Shown here: piece by piece, positions 35,728 to 45,136 of the stretch
Layout: the number at the start of each line of letters is the position of its first letter
Numbering within the stretch: position 1 is the stretch's first letter
Source: WHSW01 sp963705955
GTDB lineage: Bacteria > Actinomycetota > Thermoleophilia > Solirubrobacterales > 70-9
Reading direction: 5' to 3'
Length of the DNA: 64,000 nucleotides
Assembly (NCBI GenBank): GCA_963705955.1
Contig: CAVPLH010000006.1
Span: forward strand, 868,001 to 932,000
Made by a program: the position numbers and the translations under genes
The notes under the pieces: model-generated
The model's input: only the letters and a program-made list of their open reading frames with translations
Databases searched by the model: none
Told to the model about the DNA's origin: nothing

Positions 35728-37391
35728 ACCTCGACCACTACGGGGAGGATCATAGGGCGCCGCCGGAGCCGGTCGTAGACGAATGCCGCGATGTCCTCGT
35801 GCAGGTCCTGCTGGAGCAGGACCGGCTCGGCGACCCGGTCGTCGGCCGCGTCCGCGAGCGATGCCTCGACCACGTCGCGAAGCTCGTCGATCAGGCCGTC
35901 GGCCGCCTCCTCCTCGAGGAACGGGACGCCGCGGAAGATGATCTCCGGTGCCGCGACCATCGCGCCGTCCTCGGCCGAGACGGTGGCGACGACGATGAAC
36001 ACCCCGTCGGCCGACAGCGTCCGCCGGTCGCGGAGCGCGACGTCGTCGGGGTCGCCGATGTCGACGCCGTCGACGAAGATCATCCCGGCCCGCCCGCGTT
36101 CCTTCAGCCTCGCCCCGTCAGCGTCGATTTCGAGCGCGACGCCGTTGCGGCCCCGGAAGATCCGCTCCGGATCGATCCCGACCGCCTCGGCCAGCTCGGC
36201 GTGCAGCCGCAGCCTGCGGTGGTCGCCGTGGGCGGGGAGCACGTAGCGGGGCTTGGTCAGGTTGAGCATCAGCTTCAGCTCCTCCTGCCAGCCGTGCCCC
36301 GAAGCGTGGATCGGCGCGTCGGCCGCGGTCACGACCGAGGCCCCGATCTCGAAGATGCGGTCGATCGTCTCGTTGACCGAGCGTTCGTTGCCCGGGATCG
36401 GCGTCGCCGAGAAGACGACCGTGTCGCCGGAGTGCAGCTCGACGTCGCGGTGATCGTTGAACGCCATCCGACGCAGCGCCGAGAGCGGCTCACCCTGGCT
36501 GCCGGTCGAGATCGCGATCACCTTGTGGTCGGGAAAGTCCTCGATCTCCTTCGGCGAGATCAGCAATCCGCTCGGGGCGTTCGCGATCCCGAGGTTGGAC
36601 GCGATGTTGAAGTTCTTGCGCATCGACCGGCCGACCAGCGCCACCCGACGGTCCAGCTGGACGGCAGCGTCGACAACCTGCTGCACGCGGTGCACGTTGG
36701 AGGCGAAGCAGGTGACGATGATCCGCCCCTCGCAGCGCGAGAACTCCTCCAGCAGCGCCGGCCCGACCGCCGACTCCGACGGCGCGATCCCAGGCCGGTC
36801 GGCGTTGGTCGAGTCCCCGAACAGGCAGAGCAGGCCCTCACGGCCGAGCTCGGCGAGCCGCGTCGTGTCCGCCGGGACCCCGTCGACCGGGGTCTGGTCG
36901 AACTTGTAGTCACCGGTGGCGAGCACGGTGCCGAGCGACGTCGTGACCGCGACCGCGCAGGCGTCGGGAATCGAGTGCGACATGTGGATCAACTCGATCC
37001 CGAACGGCCCGGCCTCGACCACCGTGCCGGGATCGAGCACCTGCAGTGGGGCGTCGCGGATCTTGTGCTCCTCGAGCTTCGAGCGCACGAGGCCGATCGT
37101 CAGCGGCCCACCGTAGATCGCCGGCGGCAGCCCGATCTCGCGCAGCACGTAGGGGAGCGCTCCGACGTGGTCCTCGTGACCGTGCGTGAGCACGATCGCC
37201 TCGATCTCCCCGGCGCGCTCGCGCAGGTAGGTGAAGTCGGGCAGTACCAGGTCGATCCCGAGCATCTCCGCGGTCGGGAACATGAGTCCGGCGTCGACGA
37301 CGACGATCCGCCCGTCGTGCTCGACGACGGTCATGTTCTTGCCGATCTCCCCGAGTCCCCCCAGCGGGAGGATCCGAACCGAGTCGCTCAA
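35724..37391 (-). CDS. rnj: Ribonuclease J
   Basis: A 555-residue 5'-3' exonuclease and endonuclease of the metallo-beta-lactamase and beta-CASP fold. The metal site is LTHGHEDHVGAL (His70, His72, Asp74, His75), with MSHSIPDACA and ATGDYKFDQTP following. The beta-CASP motifs FGDSTNADRPGIAPSE and STGSQGEPLSALRRM are present, as is the HASGHGWQEELKLML histidine segment. It is the main mRNA-decay and rRNA-maturation enzyme of actinobacteria. It lies 4 bp after dapA, as in Streptomyces. Confidence 0.95.
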   Translation of the reverse strand: MSDSVRILPLGGLGEIGKNMTVVEHDGRIVVVDAGLMFPTAEMLGIDLVLPDFTYLRERAGEIEAIVLTHGHEDHVGALPYVLREIGLPPAIYGGPLTIGLVRSKLEEHKIRDAPLQVLDPGTVVEAGPFGIELIHMSHSIPDACAVAVTTSLGTVLATGDYKFDQTPVDGVPADTTRLAELGREGLLCLFGDSTNADRPGIAPSESAVGPALLEEFSRCEGRIIVTCFASNVHRVQQVVDAAVQLDRRVALVGRSMRKNFNIASNLGIANAPSGLLISPKEIEDFPDHKVIAISTGSQGEPLSALRRMAFNDHRDVELHSGDTVVFSATPIPGNERSVNETIDRIFEIGASVVTAADAPIHASGHGWQEELKLMLNLTKPRYVLPAHGDHRRLRLHAELAEAVGIDPERIFRGRNGVALEIDADGARLKERGRAGMIFVDGVDIGDPDDVALRDRRTLSADGVFIVVATVSAEDGAMVAAPEIIFRGVPFLEEEAADGLIDELRDVVEASLADAADDRVAEPVLLQQDLHEDIAAFVYDRLRRRPMILPVVVEV

Positions 37392-37395
37392 GGCG

Positions 37396-38286
37396 CTACC
37401 GGCCCCCCGCGTCGGCGGCGACGATCCCGCCGAGCTGTTCGAGCGCGGCGCGGATCACGCTCCGCTCCTGCTCGCTCGCCGGCACCATCGGCAGCCGGAA
37501 GTTGGCGGCGGCGACTCCCGCGAGCTCGAGCGCGGTCTTCACGGGGATCGGGTTCGAGGTCACGGTCAGCGCCTCGTAGACGGCGGCGAGCTCGGCGTCG
37601 ATCTCGGCGGCCCGCTCGCTCTGGCCGGCGATCGCGGCCTCGTAGAGCTCGCGCATCCGGGGTCCGACGACGTGCGAGGCGACGAGAATGCCGCCCGCAC
37701 CGCCGAAGCCGAGCGTTCGGGCGAAGCTTTCGTCGTTGCCGGCCAGGATGTCGAGGCCCTCGACCGGCCCGAGCGCGTCGTTGTCGGCCTGCTTGACGGC
37801 GACGATGTTGGCGTTCTCGGCGGCGAGCTGCGCGAGCAGGTCGGGCGGCAGGTCGATCACCGTCCGAGAGGGGATGTTGTAGAGGACGACCGGCGTCTCG
37901 GCGGCGGCCTCGGAGACGGCCGCGAAGTGAGCCCTGAGCCCCGCCCGGTTGGGCTTGTTGTAGTAGGGCGTCACGACCAGCACCGCATCGGCGCCGGCCT
38001 CCCGGGCCCTCGCGGTGAGCTCGACCGTCTCGCGGGTGTCGTTCGAGCCCGTCCCTGCGATCACGGTCGCCTGATCGCCGATCTCGTCGAGCACCGCGTC
38101 GAGCAGGCGAAGCTTCTCGTCGTCGGTCAGGGTCGGCGACTCACCCGTGGTGCCCGCCACCACGACTCCGTGCGAGCCGTTGTCGATCAGGTGCCGGGCG
38201 ACCCGGCGCCCGGCGTCGAGGTCGAGTTCCCCGCCGTCCCCGAACGGCGTCACCATCGCGGTGATCACACCGCCGATCTCGCTCAT
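37396..38286 (-). CDS. dapA: 4-hydroxy-tetrahydrodipicolinate synthase
   Basis: A 296-residue TIM-barrel class I aldolase that condenses pyruvate and aspartate semialdehyde, the first committed step to diaminopimelate and lysine. The Schiff-base Lys165 is in IVAVKQADND, Tyr136 in LYNIPSRT, and the substrate loop is VAGTTGESPTL. It is just upstream of rnj on the same strand. With dapB, dapL and dapF, all in this window, it outlines the aminotransferase pathway. Confidence 0.95.
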   Translation of the reverse strand: MSEIGGVITAMVTPFGDGGELDLDAGRRVARHLIDNGSHGVVVAGTTGESPTLTDDEKLRLLDAVLDEIGDQATVIAGTGSNDTRETVELTARAREAGADAVLVVTPYYNKPNRAGLRAHFAAVSEAAAETPVVLYNIPSRTVIDLPPDLLAQLAAENANIVAVKQADNDALGPVEGLDILAGNDESFARTLGFGGAGGILVASHVVGPRMRELYEAAIAGQSERAAEIDAELAAVYEALTVTSNPIPVKTALELAGVAAANFRLPMVPASEQERSVIRAALEQLGGIVAADAGGR

Positions 38287-38308
38287 GCGGGCAAAGCGTA
38301 ACGCCTGC

Positions 38309-39772
38309 TCAGCCGGCGAACACGGGCGGACGGCGGTCGGCCCAGGGCCGAGCCTGCTCGAGCTGTGCCCCGACCGCGATCAGCAGGTCCTCGCGCCCGT
38401 AGGGGGCAGCCAGCTGCACGCCGACCGGAAGGCCGTCCTCGGTCCAGTGCAGGGGCACCGAGACGGCAGGCTGGCCGGTCGAGTTGAAGATCGCGGTGAA
38501 CGCGCCGGCCGGCACCGCGCGGCGGAACGCCTCGAGCGGATCTTCCCCCGAGTCGTCATAGCTGCCGAGCGGTACGGGGGGCTCGCTCATCGTCGGGCTC
38601 AGCAGCAGGTCGAACCCGCCCTCGTACCATGCGGCGATCGCCCGCGCGACCGCCTGGTGGATCGCGACGTCGCGCAGGTAGCGGCCCGAGGAGCGCTCCC
38701 GGCCGACCTCGGCCAGCGCCCAGGTCAGCGGCTCGACCTCGTCCTCGCGCACCTCGCGACCGATGATCGCCGCGAACTGGTCGAGGCTCGCCGCCTGGCC
38801 CGCGGCCCAGCGGGTCAGGAACGTGTCCTCGAGATCGATCGCCTCGACCATCTCCGGAGCCAGGGGTGAGGACTCCTCGACCGCGTGACCGAACGACTCG
38901 AGCAGGTCACGCGCGCCGCGGACCGCGGTGACGCACTCCGGATGGGATTCGAGCCCCGCCACCGGGGGCTGTTCGAGGACCCCGATGCGGAGCTGGCCCG
39001 GATCCGCCGTCAGCTCCTCGACATAGGGTCGTTCGGGTTCGGGCGCGACGTACGGGTCTCCGGGCGCCGGGCCGTGAACCGCGTCGAGCAGGGTCGCGGC
39101 GTCGCGGACCGATCGCGTCACCGCGAGCTCGACCGTGAGCCCGGACATGTTGTCGCCGAGCAGCGGACCCTCGGAGATCCGCTGGCGGGTCGGCTTGAGA
39201 CCGAACAGCCCGCAGATGCTGGCCGGGATCCTGATCGAGCCGCCGCCGTCGTTCGCGTGGGCGATCGGGACCATCCCCGAGGCGACCGCCGCAGCCGAGC
39301 CGCCGCTCGAGCCCCCGGTCGTCCTCGACGTGTCCCAGGGGTTGCGCGACGCGCCGTATGCCCGCGGCTCGGTGGTCGGCAGGATCCCGAGCTCCGGCGT
39401 GTTCGTCTTCCCGATCGTCACCAGCCCGGCGCCCCGGAAGCGCTGGGCGAGGTAGCTGTCCACGGGGGCGCGGAAGTCGGCCTCCTTGAGCAGGCCCATC
39501 CCGAGGTGCAGTGGCTGGCCGGCGAGCGCGGCACCGAGGTCCTTGAGCAAGAACGGGACGCCCTTGAACGGGCCATCGGCGAGCTCACCGGTCGCGGCGT
39601 CGCGCGCCTCGTCGAAGAGCTCGTGGATGACCGCGTTGATCTCCGGGTTGAGCGCCTCGACGCGCGCGATCGCCGCCTCGACCAGCTCCTCCGGCGACGC
39701 CTCGCCGCTGCTCACCAATTCGGCCTGAGCGGTCGCATCCATGCCCGCCAGCTCGGTCGTCGTCTGGGACAT
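38309..39772 (-). CDS. Amidase, amidase-signature family
   Basis: A 487-residue amidohydrolase with the Ser-cisSer-Lys triad: Lys77 in PFLLKDLG, Ser155 in TTGGSSGGSAAAVASG and Ser179 in DGGGSIRIPAS. The 24-residue spacing between the serines fits the family. The substrate cannot be told; these enzymes hydrolyse carboxylic amides, and this one is not GatA because no gatC or gatB is near. It is inserted between dapB and dapA, where thyX sits in Streptomyces. There is no signal peptide. Confidence 0.88.
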   Translation of the reverse strand: MSQTTTELAGMDATAQAELVSSGEASPEELVEAAIARVEALNPEINAVIHELFDEARDAATGELADGPFKGVPFLLKDLGAALAGQPLHLGMGLLKEADFRAPVDSYLAQRFRGAGLVTIGKTNTPELGILPTTEPRAYGASRNPWDTSRTTGGSSGGSAAAVASGMVPIAHANDGGGSIRIPASICGLFGLKPTRQRISEGPLLGDNMSGLTVELAVTRSVRDAATLLDAVHGPAPGDPYVAPEPERPYVEELTADPGQLRIGVLEQPPVAGLESHPECVTAVRGARDLLESFGHAVEESSPLAPEMVEAIDLEDTFLTRWAAGQAASLDQFAAIIGREVREDEVEPLTWALAEVGRERSSGRYLRDVAIHQAVARAIAAWYEGGFDLLLSPTMSEPPVPLGSYDDSGEDPLEAFRRAVPAGAFTAIFNSTGQPAVSVPLHWTEDGLPVGVQLAAPYGREDLLIAVGAQLEQARPWADRRPPVFAG

Positions 39773-39784
39773 CGCGCCTCCTCG

Positions 39785-40465
39785 TTAGAGCAGGGCCTCG
39801 AGCCCCACGGTGAACGGTTCTTCCAGCTCGGAGACCCGCCGGGTCGCGAGCAGGACTCCGGCCATGAACGACCGGCGGTCGACCGAGTCGTGGCGGATCG
39901 TCAGCGTCTGGCCCTCGCCGCCGAGGATCACCTCCTGGTGGGCAACCAGGCCGGGCAGCCGTACGGAGTGAATCGGCTCGTGGACGTTGCCGCCCGCCTC
40001 GCGAATCAGCTCCGCCGTGCGCTTCGCCGTGCCCGAGGGGGCGTCGAGCTTGCGGTCGTGGTGAAGCTCGACGATCTCCGCCTCCGGCATCTGGCGGGCC
40101 GCCTCGGCGGCGAATCGCATCATCAACACCGCGCCGATCGCGAAGTTCGGGGCGACGAAGACGTTCGCCCCGCCGCCGGCGGCGCGCGCCTGCTCGGCCG
40201 TCTCGCGCATCGCGTCGCGGTCGAAGCCGGTCGTGCCGACGACCGCGTGAACGCCCGCGCCGAGGCAGGCGCCGACGTTCTCGAGCGCCGTCGCCGGGGT
40301 GGTGAAGTCGATCGCGACGTCGGCGCCGTCGAGGACCGCGGTGAGCGGCGTGTCGAGGGCCGGATCGGCACGCCCGACAAGCTCCATGTCCTCGGCTGCG
40401 GCGACCGCGTCGCAGACGGCCTCTCCCATCCGCCCCGCGGCGCCCGATACGACGACTCGGATCAC
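39785..40465 (-). CDS. dapB: 4-hydroxy-tetrahydrodipicolinate reductase
   Basis: A 226-residue NAD(P)H-dependent reductase, the second step of diaminopimelate synthesis. The cofactor loop is VVVSGAAGRMGEAVCDA, and the catalytic region is VELHHDRKLDAPSGTA. APNFAIGAVLMMRF covers the substrate site. I chose the GTG at 40465 because the Rossmann strand begins there; a frame open to 40639 adds 58 low-quality residues. It is slightly short for the family but has all motifs. It follows the M16 protease gene, as in other actinobacteria. Confidence 0.92.
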   Translation of the reverse strand: MIRVVVSGAAGRMGEAVCDAVAAAEDMELVGRADPALDTPLTAVLDGADVAIDFTTPATALENVGACLGAGVHAVVGTTGFDRDAMRETAEQARAAGGGANVFVAPNFAIGAVLMMRFAAEAARQMPEAEIVELHHDRKLDAPSGTAKRTAELIREAGGNVHEPIHSVRLPGLVAHQEVILGGEGQTLTIRHDSVDRRSFMAGVLLATRRVSELEEPFTVGLEALL

Positions 40466-40517
40466 CGCCGCAGGCAGCCGGGCGCCGAGCTCCGACGCGC
40501 GTCTTTCGCCTGCCCGC

Positions 40518-41813
40518 TCACGCCGCCAGCGCTTCCGAGACGTGAGCCGCGGCGGTCCGGAAGCAGTCCTCGTCGGGTCCGACGCAGGCGGCGGCAAGCT
40601 TGCCGGGGTCGTAGAGCTCGCCGGCGAGGCTCGCGACATCGTCGGCCCCGACCGAGTCGATCCGCGCCAGCGTCTCGTCGAGCGAGAGCAGCGGCACGTC
40701 GAAGAGGATCCCGCGGGCGATGCGCCCCATCCGCGCCGCCGTCGCCTCGAGGCTGAGCACGATCCGCCCCTTGACGTGCTCCTTGGCGCGGCGAAGCTCC
40801 TCGTCCGTGACGCCCTCCTCGGTCAGCTTCGTGAGCTCGCGGCCGATGATCTCGCAGGCCTCGGCGACGTTGTCGGCGCGGGTGCCGACGTACATCGCGA
40901 CGAACCCGGTGTCGACGAACTCGTGCGTGTAGGAGCCGACCGAGTAGGCGAGCCCGCGGCGCTCGCGGACCTCGCGGAACAGGCGTGAGGAGACCGAGCC
41001 GCCGAAGATCGTGTCGAGCAGCCCGAGCGCGTAGCGTCGCTCGTCGGCCCGCGCGATCCCGGGACCACCGAAGCAGATGTGGTACTGCTCGGTGTCCTTC
41101 GCGTAGAAGCGCAGGGCGGCGTTCTCGACCGCGCCGCCGCCGTTCGCCCCGGCGCCGTCGGCGATCCGGGGCGACAGGTGCCGGCTCGCGAGCTCGACGA
41201 TTCGCTCGTGCTCGAGGTGCCCGGCGGCCGCGACGACGATCTGCCCGGCGGTATACGTGGCCCGGTGATAGGAGGCGATGTCGTCGACGGGGATCCCGCC
41301 GATCACCTCGGCGCGGCCGAGGACGCGGCGGCCGAGCGGATGGTCGCCGTAGATCGCCTCGGCGAGCACGTCGTGGACCCGATCCTGGGGCTCATCCTCG
41401 TACATCGCGATCTCCTCGAGAACCACGTGGCGCTCGGAGTCGATCTCGTCGGGGGGCAGTGCGGGCGCGAGCAGCATCTCGGCCAGCAGGTCGAACGCCT
41501 CCTCGGTGTGCTCGTCGAGAAAGCGGGCGTGGAGGTGGGTCGACTCCTTGCCCGTGGCGGCGTTGGTCGCGGCTCCCATGCCGTCGAAGAGCTCGGAGAT
41601 CTCGATCGCCGAGTGGCGCTCGGTTCCCTTGAACAGAAGGTGCTCGAGGAAGTGCGAGACGCCGGCCTGCGCCGGCGTCTCGTCGCGCGATCCGGTCTTC
41701 ACCCAGAGCCCGAGGGCAACGGAGCGAACCGAGGGGACGGCCTCGGTGACGACCCGGAGGCCGGAGTCGAGCTCGGTCAGCTCGACCCCGGCAGGGAGGT
41801 CGTCGGGGCTCAA
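40518..41813 (-). CDS. M16 family zinc peptidase
   Basis: A 431-residue inverzincin-type peptidase. The metal motif HFLEH (His54, Glu57, His58) lies in AGVSHFLEHLLFKGT; the downstream glutamate is in RHVVLEEIAMYEDEP. The second, inactive half contains FGGSVSSRLFREVRERRG and AYSVGSYTH. Substrates in bacteria are mostly unknown. The TTG start at 41813 overlaps the pnp stop (TTGA). This position right after pnp is conserved in actinobacteria. Upstream in-frame residues are the pnp tail read out of frame. Confidence 0.9.
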   Translation of the reverse strand: MSPDDLPAGVELTELDSGLRVVTEAVPSVRSVALGLWVKTGSRDETPAQAGVSHFLEHLLFKGTERHSAIEISELFDGMGAATNAATGKESTHLHARFLDEHTEEAFDLLAEMLLAPALPPDEIDSERHVVLEEIAMYEDEPQDRVHDVLAEAIYGDHPLGRRVLGRAEVIGGIPVDDIASYHRATYTAGQIVVAAAGHLEHERIVELASRHLSPRIADGAGANGGGAVENAALRFYAKDTEQYHICFGGPGIARADERRYALGLLDTIFGGSVSSRLFREVRERRGLAYSVGSYTHEFVDTGFVAMYVGTRADNVAEACEIIGRELTKLTEEGVTDEELRRAKEHVKGRIVLSLEATAARMGRIARGILFDVPLLSLDETLARIDSVGADDVASLAGELYDPGKLAAACVGPDEDCFRTAAAHVSEALAA

Positions 41814-44091
41814 CGCCGTCCGCCGCGGCGCTCCCGACCGCCGCCGTCGTCGAGACGCTCGCGCCGCGGCCGCCACGCCCGCCGCCGCCGTTGCGGCCGT
41901 CACGACCACCGCGGCCGCCACGCCCGCCGGACCCGCGGTCGCCGGTGCCCATCGCCGAGAGCTCCTCCGCCGACTTGCCCGCGATCGCGGGATCGTCGGA
42001 GAGGCGCAGCCCGATGCGTCCACGCTCCGGGTCGACCTCGACCACCGTGACGTCGATCTCGTCGCCCGAGGAGAGCACGTCGTCGACCGTCTCGACCCGC
42101 TCGCCGGGCTTCACGTTCGAGATGTGCAGGAGCCCGTCGGTGCCCTTGACGAGCTCGACGAAGGCGCCGAACGTTGTCGTCTTGACGACCTTGGCCTTCG
42201 GGAACTGATCGCCGATCTCGGCCTCGCGCGTCATCGACTCGATCCGCGCGATGCAGGCCTCGACCAGGGCGCCGCTCGGGGCGTAGACACGCACCGTGCC
42301 GTCGTCGTCGATGTCGATCTCGGCCTCGAACTCCTCCTGCATGCCGCGGATCGTCTCGCCGCCCTTGCCGATCACCGCCCCGATCTTCTCGGGGTCGATC
42401 TTGATCGTCTCGATCGCCGGCGCGTACACGGAGAGCTTCTCCCGTGGTGCGTCGATTGCCTCGGCCATCTTGCCGAGGATGAACAGACGTCCCTTGCGGG
42501 CCTGCTCGAGCGCGTCGGTGAGGATCTCGAAGGTCACGCCGGTGATCTTGATGTCCATCTGCAGCGCGGTAATCCCGTCCTCGGACCCGGCGACCTTGAA
42601 GTCCATGTCTCCGAGATGGTCCTCGACGCCGGCGATGTCGGTGAGCACGATGTAGTCGTCGCCCTCCTTGATCAGCCCCATCGCGACCCCGGCGACCGCA
42701 GTGGAGACGGGGACACCGGCGGCCTGCAACGCCATCGACGAGGCGCAGACCGAGCCCATCGACGAGGACCCGTTGGACTCGAGCGTGTCGGACACGACCC
42801 GGATCACGTACGGAAAATCCTCCTCGTCCGGGATCGTCGGCGCCAGGGCGCGCTCGGCGAGCGCTCCATGGCCGATGTCGCGCCGCTTCGGACCGCGCAT
42901 GAACCCGGCCTCCCCGACCGAGAAGGGCGGGAAGTTGTAGTGGTGCCAGAACCGCTTCGTCTCCACGAGGCCGAGGTTGTCGACCTTCATGTCCATCCGC
43001 GTCGTGCCGAGCGCCACCGAGGAGAGGATCTGGGTCTCGCCTCGGGTGAAGAGCGCCGAGCCGTGCACGCGCGGAGCGACGTCGACCTCGGTCTCGATCG
43101 GCCGGATCTCGTCCTGGGCGCGCCCGTCGGGCCGCTTCTTGTCGACCGCGATCCGACGCCGGATCACATCCTTCTCGAGCTTCGCGAACGCGCGGGTGAC
43201 CTCCGGAGCCCGCTCGGGGTCCGTCTCCGCGTCGCCCTCGCCGGCCGCGAGCTCTGCCAGCGCCTCGGCCTCGACAGCCGCGATCGCGTCCTGTCGCGCC
43301 AGCTTCTCGGCGACCTGCGTCGCCTCGTCGAGCTTCTGGCCGTAGCCGGCCTTGATCTTCTCCAGCAGGTCCGCGTCGATCTCGGGTGCCTCGACCTCGA
43401 CCTTCTCCTTACCGGCCTTCGCTCGCAGCTCCTCCATCGTCGCGACGAGGGTCTTGATCTCGCCGTGGGCGATGTCGAGCGCGTCGAGAACCTCGGCCTC
43501 GGTGACGCCCTCGGCGCCACACTCGACCATCAGGATCGCTTCGTCCGACCCGGAGACGATCAGGTCCATCTCCAGCTCCTCGAGCGACTCCTCCTCGGGA
43601 TTGACGATGAAGTCGCCGTCGAGCTTGCCGATCCGCACCGCGCCGACGTAGGCCTGGACCGGGATCGGGGAGATAGCCAGTGCCGCCGAGGCGCCGTTCA
43701 TCGCCAGGATGTCGTAGGGGTTGACGTGATCGACCGAGAGCGGCTGGGCGACCAGCTGCGTCTCGAAGTGCCAGCCCTTCGGGAACAGGGGGCGGATCGG
43801 GCGGTCGATCATCCGCGCCGTCAGGGTGGCCTTCTCGCCGGCCCGTGCCTCGCGCCGGAAGAACGACCCGGGTACCTTGCCCGCGGCGTAGTGCTTCTCC
43901 TCGACGTCGACGGTCAACGGTAGGAAGTCCACGTCGCGCAGGTTGCCCATCGTCGCCGTGCAGAGGACCATGGTCTCGCCCGCTCGGACGACCACCGCGC
44001 CGCCCGCCTGGCGGGCGAGCTTGCCCGTCTCGAAGGAGATCTCCTTGTCGCCGATCTCGGCCGAGACGCGCTTAACGTCAAACATGCTCAT
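41810..44091 (-). CDS. pnp: Polyribonucleotide nucleotidyltransferase, frameshifted at the tail
   Basis: Phosphorolytic 3'-5' exonuclease (about 760 residues). Two RNase PH domains flank an all-helical region; the first shows ARMIDRPIRPLFPKGWHFE, the second KRRDIGHGALAERAL and NGSSSMGSVCASSMAL. KH follows with IGAVIGKGGETIRGMQ, then S1 (FGAFVELVKGTDGLLHI). The C-terminus is Gly/Arg-rich. In the given frame it has no stop and runs into the next gene. One base missing near 41861-41870 restores an Arg/Gly tail ending at a TGA that overlaps the M16 TTG. The AAGGAAAAG ribosome site supports the ATG at 44091. Confidence 0.92.
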
Positions 44092-44131
44092 GTATTCGCT
44101 TTTCCTTTCGGCAGCCCGGATGGCTACCCAC

Positions 44132-44647
44132 TCAGTCAGAACTCTCGTTCTCTAACGCGGGCGATGTTACAGATGCCGCAATTGCCGTCAGCGCCGCGGC
44201 CGGGTCACCGCGGAGCGGCCGGCCGGAGGCGAAAGCGGCCGGCGTCCCCGTGACGCCCGCCCTGATCCCGCTCTGGAAGTCGGCGGCGATCCGCCTCGCC
44301 ACGGGCTCCGATCGCCGCTCGGCCTCGAACCGCTCGAGGTCGAGGCCGAGCGCCTCCGCCCGGGCCCAGAGGTGCGGATCGTCCTGGTGGCCCTGGTCGG
44401 CGTAGATCGAGTCGCAGAGCTTCCAGAACGCCGCCTCGCGCTGCATCGACGCCGCCTCGGCGGCCGCGTGCAGGGCGGTCGCGCGGGGGCGTTTCGAGGC
44501 GACCGGGAAGTGTCGTACGCAGAGGCGAAGCGCGAGCCCGCGGATCCGCGGCCAGCCGGCCGCGCAATGCGGGCAGGCGAGATCGACGTAGACGATCGCC
44601 TCCGGGCCGACACCGGCGACGTGATCGGACTGCCCGATCGGGGGCAC
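44132..44647 (-). CDS. DsbA-like thioredoxin-fold protein
   Basis: A 171-residue thiol-disulfide protein. The CxxC site is CPHC (Cys25 and Cys28) in YVDLACPHCAAGW, followed by the helical insertion of DsbA-like proteins and the cis-proline loop VTGTPAAFASGRPLRG. There is no signal peptide or membrane helix, so it is probably cytosolic, like NhaA-type or FrnE-type DsbA relatives. It lies between a peroxiredoxin and pnp on the same strand, so it might serve as the reductant for that peroxiredoxin; that is inference. Confidence 0.85.
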   Translation of the reverse strand: MPPIGQSDHVAGVGPEAIVYVDLACPHCAAGWPRIRGLALRLCVRHFPVASKRPRATALHAAAEAASMQREAAFWKLCDSIYADQGHQDDPHLWARAEALGLDLERFEAERRSEPVARRIAADFQSGIRAGVTGTPAAFASGRPLRGDPAAALTAIAASVTSPALENESSD

Positions 44648-44663
44648 CGGGGCGCTGCGAAGG

Positions 44664-45125
44664 TCAGTCAGCGACCGAGTCCAGCGCGTCGAAGATCAGA
44701 TTCGCCCCGGGGATCTCCAGCGGAGTCTCGGACTCGTGTACCCAGCGCACCACCCCACGCTCGTCGATCAGCACCAGGGATCGGTTCGGGTGGCCACGCT
44801 CGGCGATGTAGGCGCCGTATGCCCGCGTCACCTCGCCCTTGGGGTGAAAGTCCGAGAGCAGCGGGATCGAGATCCCGAGCTTCTCCTGGAACGCCTTGTG
44901 CGACCAGGTGGAGTCGACGCTGATCCCGACCACCCGCGCCCCCTGCTCGACGATCTGCGGCATCACCTGCTCGTAGACCGAGAGCTGGTCGGTGCAAACC
45001 GGGCTGAAGTCTGCCGGATAGAAGGCGAGCACGAGCTTGCGGTCGAGGAGCGCGGCGAGCGAGACGTCCTCGCCGTCTTGGTTCGGAAGCGTGAAGTCGG
45101 GGGCCTGGGCGCCGGGCTCGATCAC
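44664..45125 (-). CDS. Peroxiredoxin, one-cysteine Bcp/AhpE type
   Basis: A 153-residue thiol peroxidase. The peroxidatic Cys44 lies in ADFSPVCTDQLSVYE; unlike the peroxiredoxin at 3817-4284, no second cysteine follows and none occurs elsewhere in the chain. It should therefore need an external thiol. The core is intact (PGAQAPDFTLPNQDG, HPNRSLVLIDERGVV). It sits between rpsO and pnp with the DsbA-like gene 16 bp downstream, forming a small redox insertion. The 54-bp repeat array is immediately upstream. Confidence 0.9.
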   Translation of the reverse strand: MIEPGAQAPDFTLPNQDGEDVSLAALLDRKLVLAFYPADFSPVCTDQLSVYEQVMPQIVEQGARVVGISVDSTWSHKAFQEKLGISIPLLSDFHPKGEVTRAYGAYIAERGHPNRSLVLIDERGVVRWVHESETPLEIPGANLIFDALDSVAD

Positions 45126-45136
45126 GGCCGGCGAAA

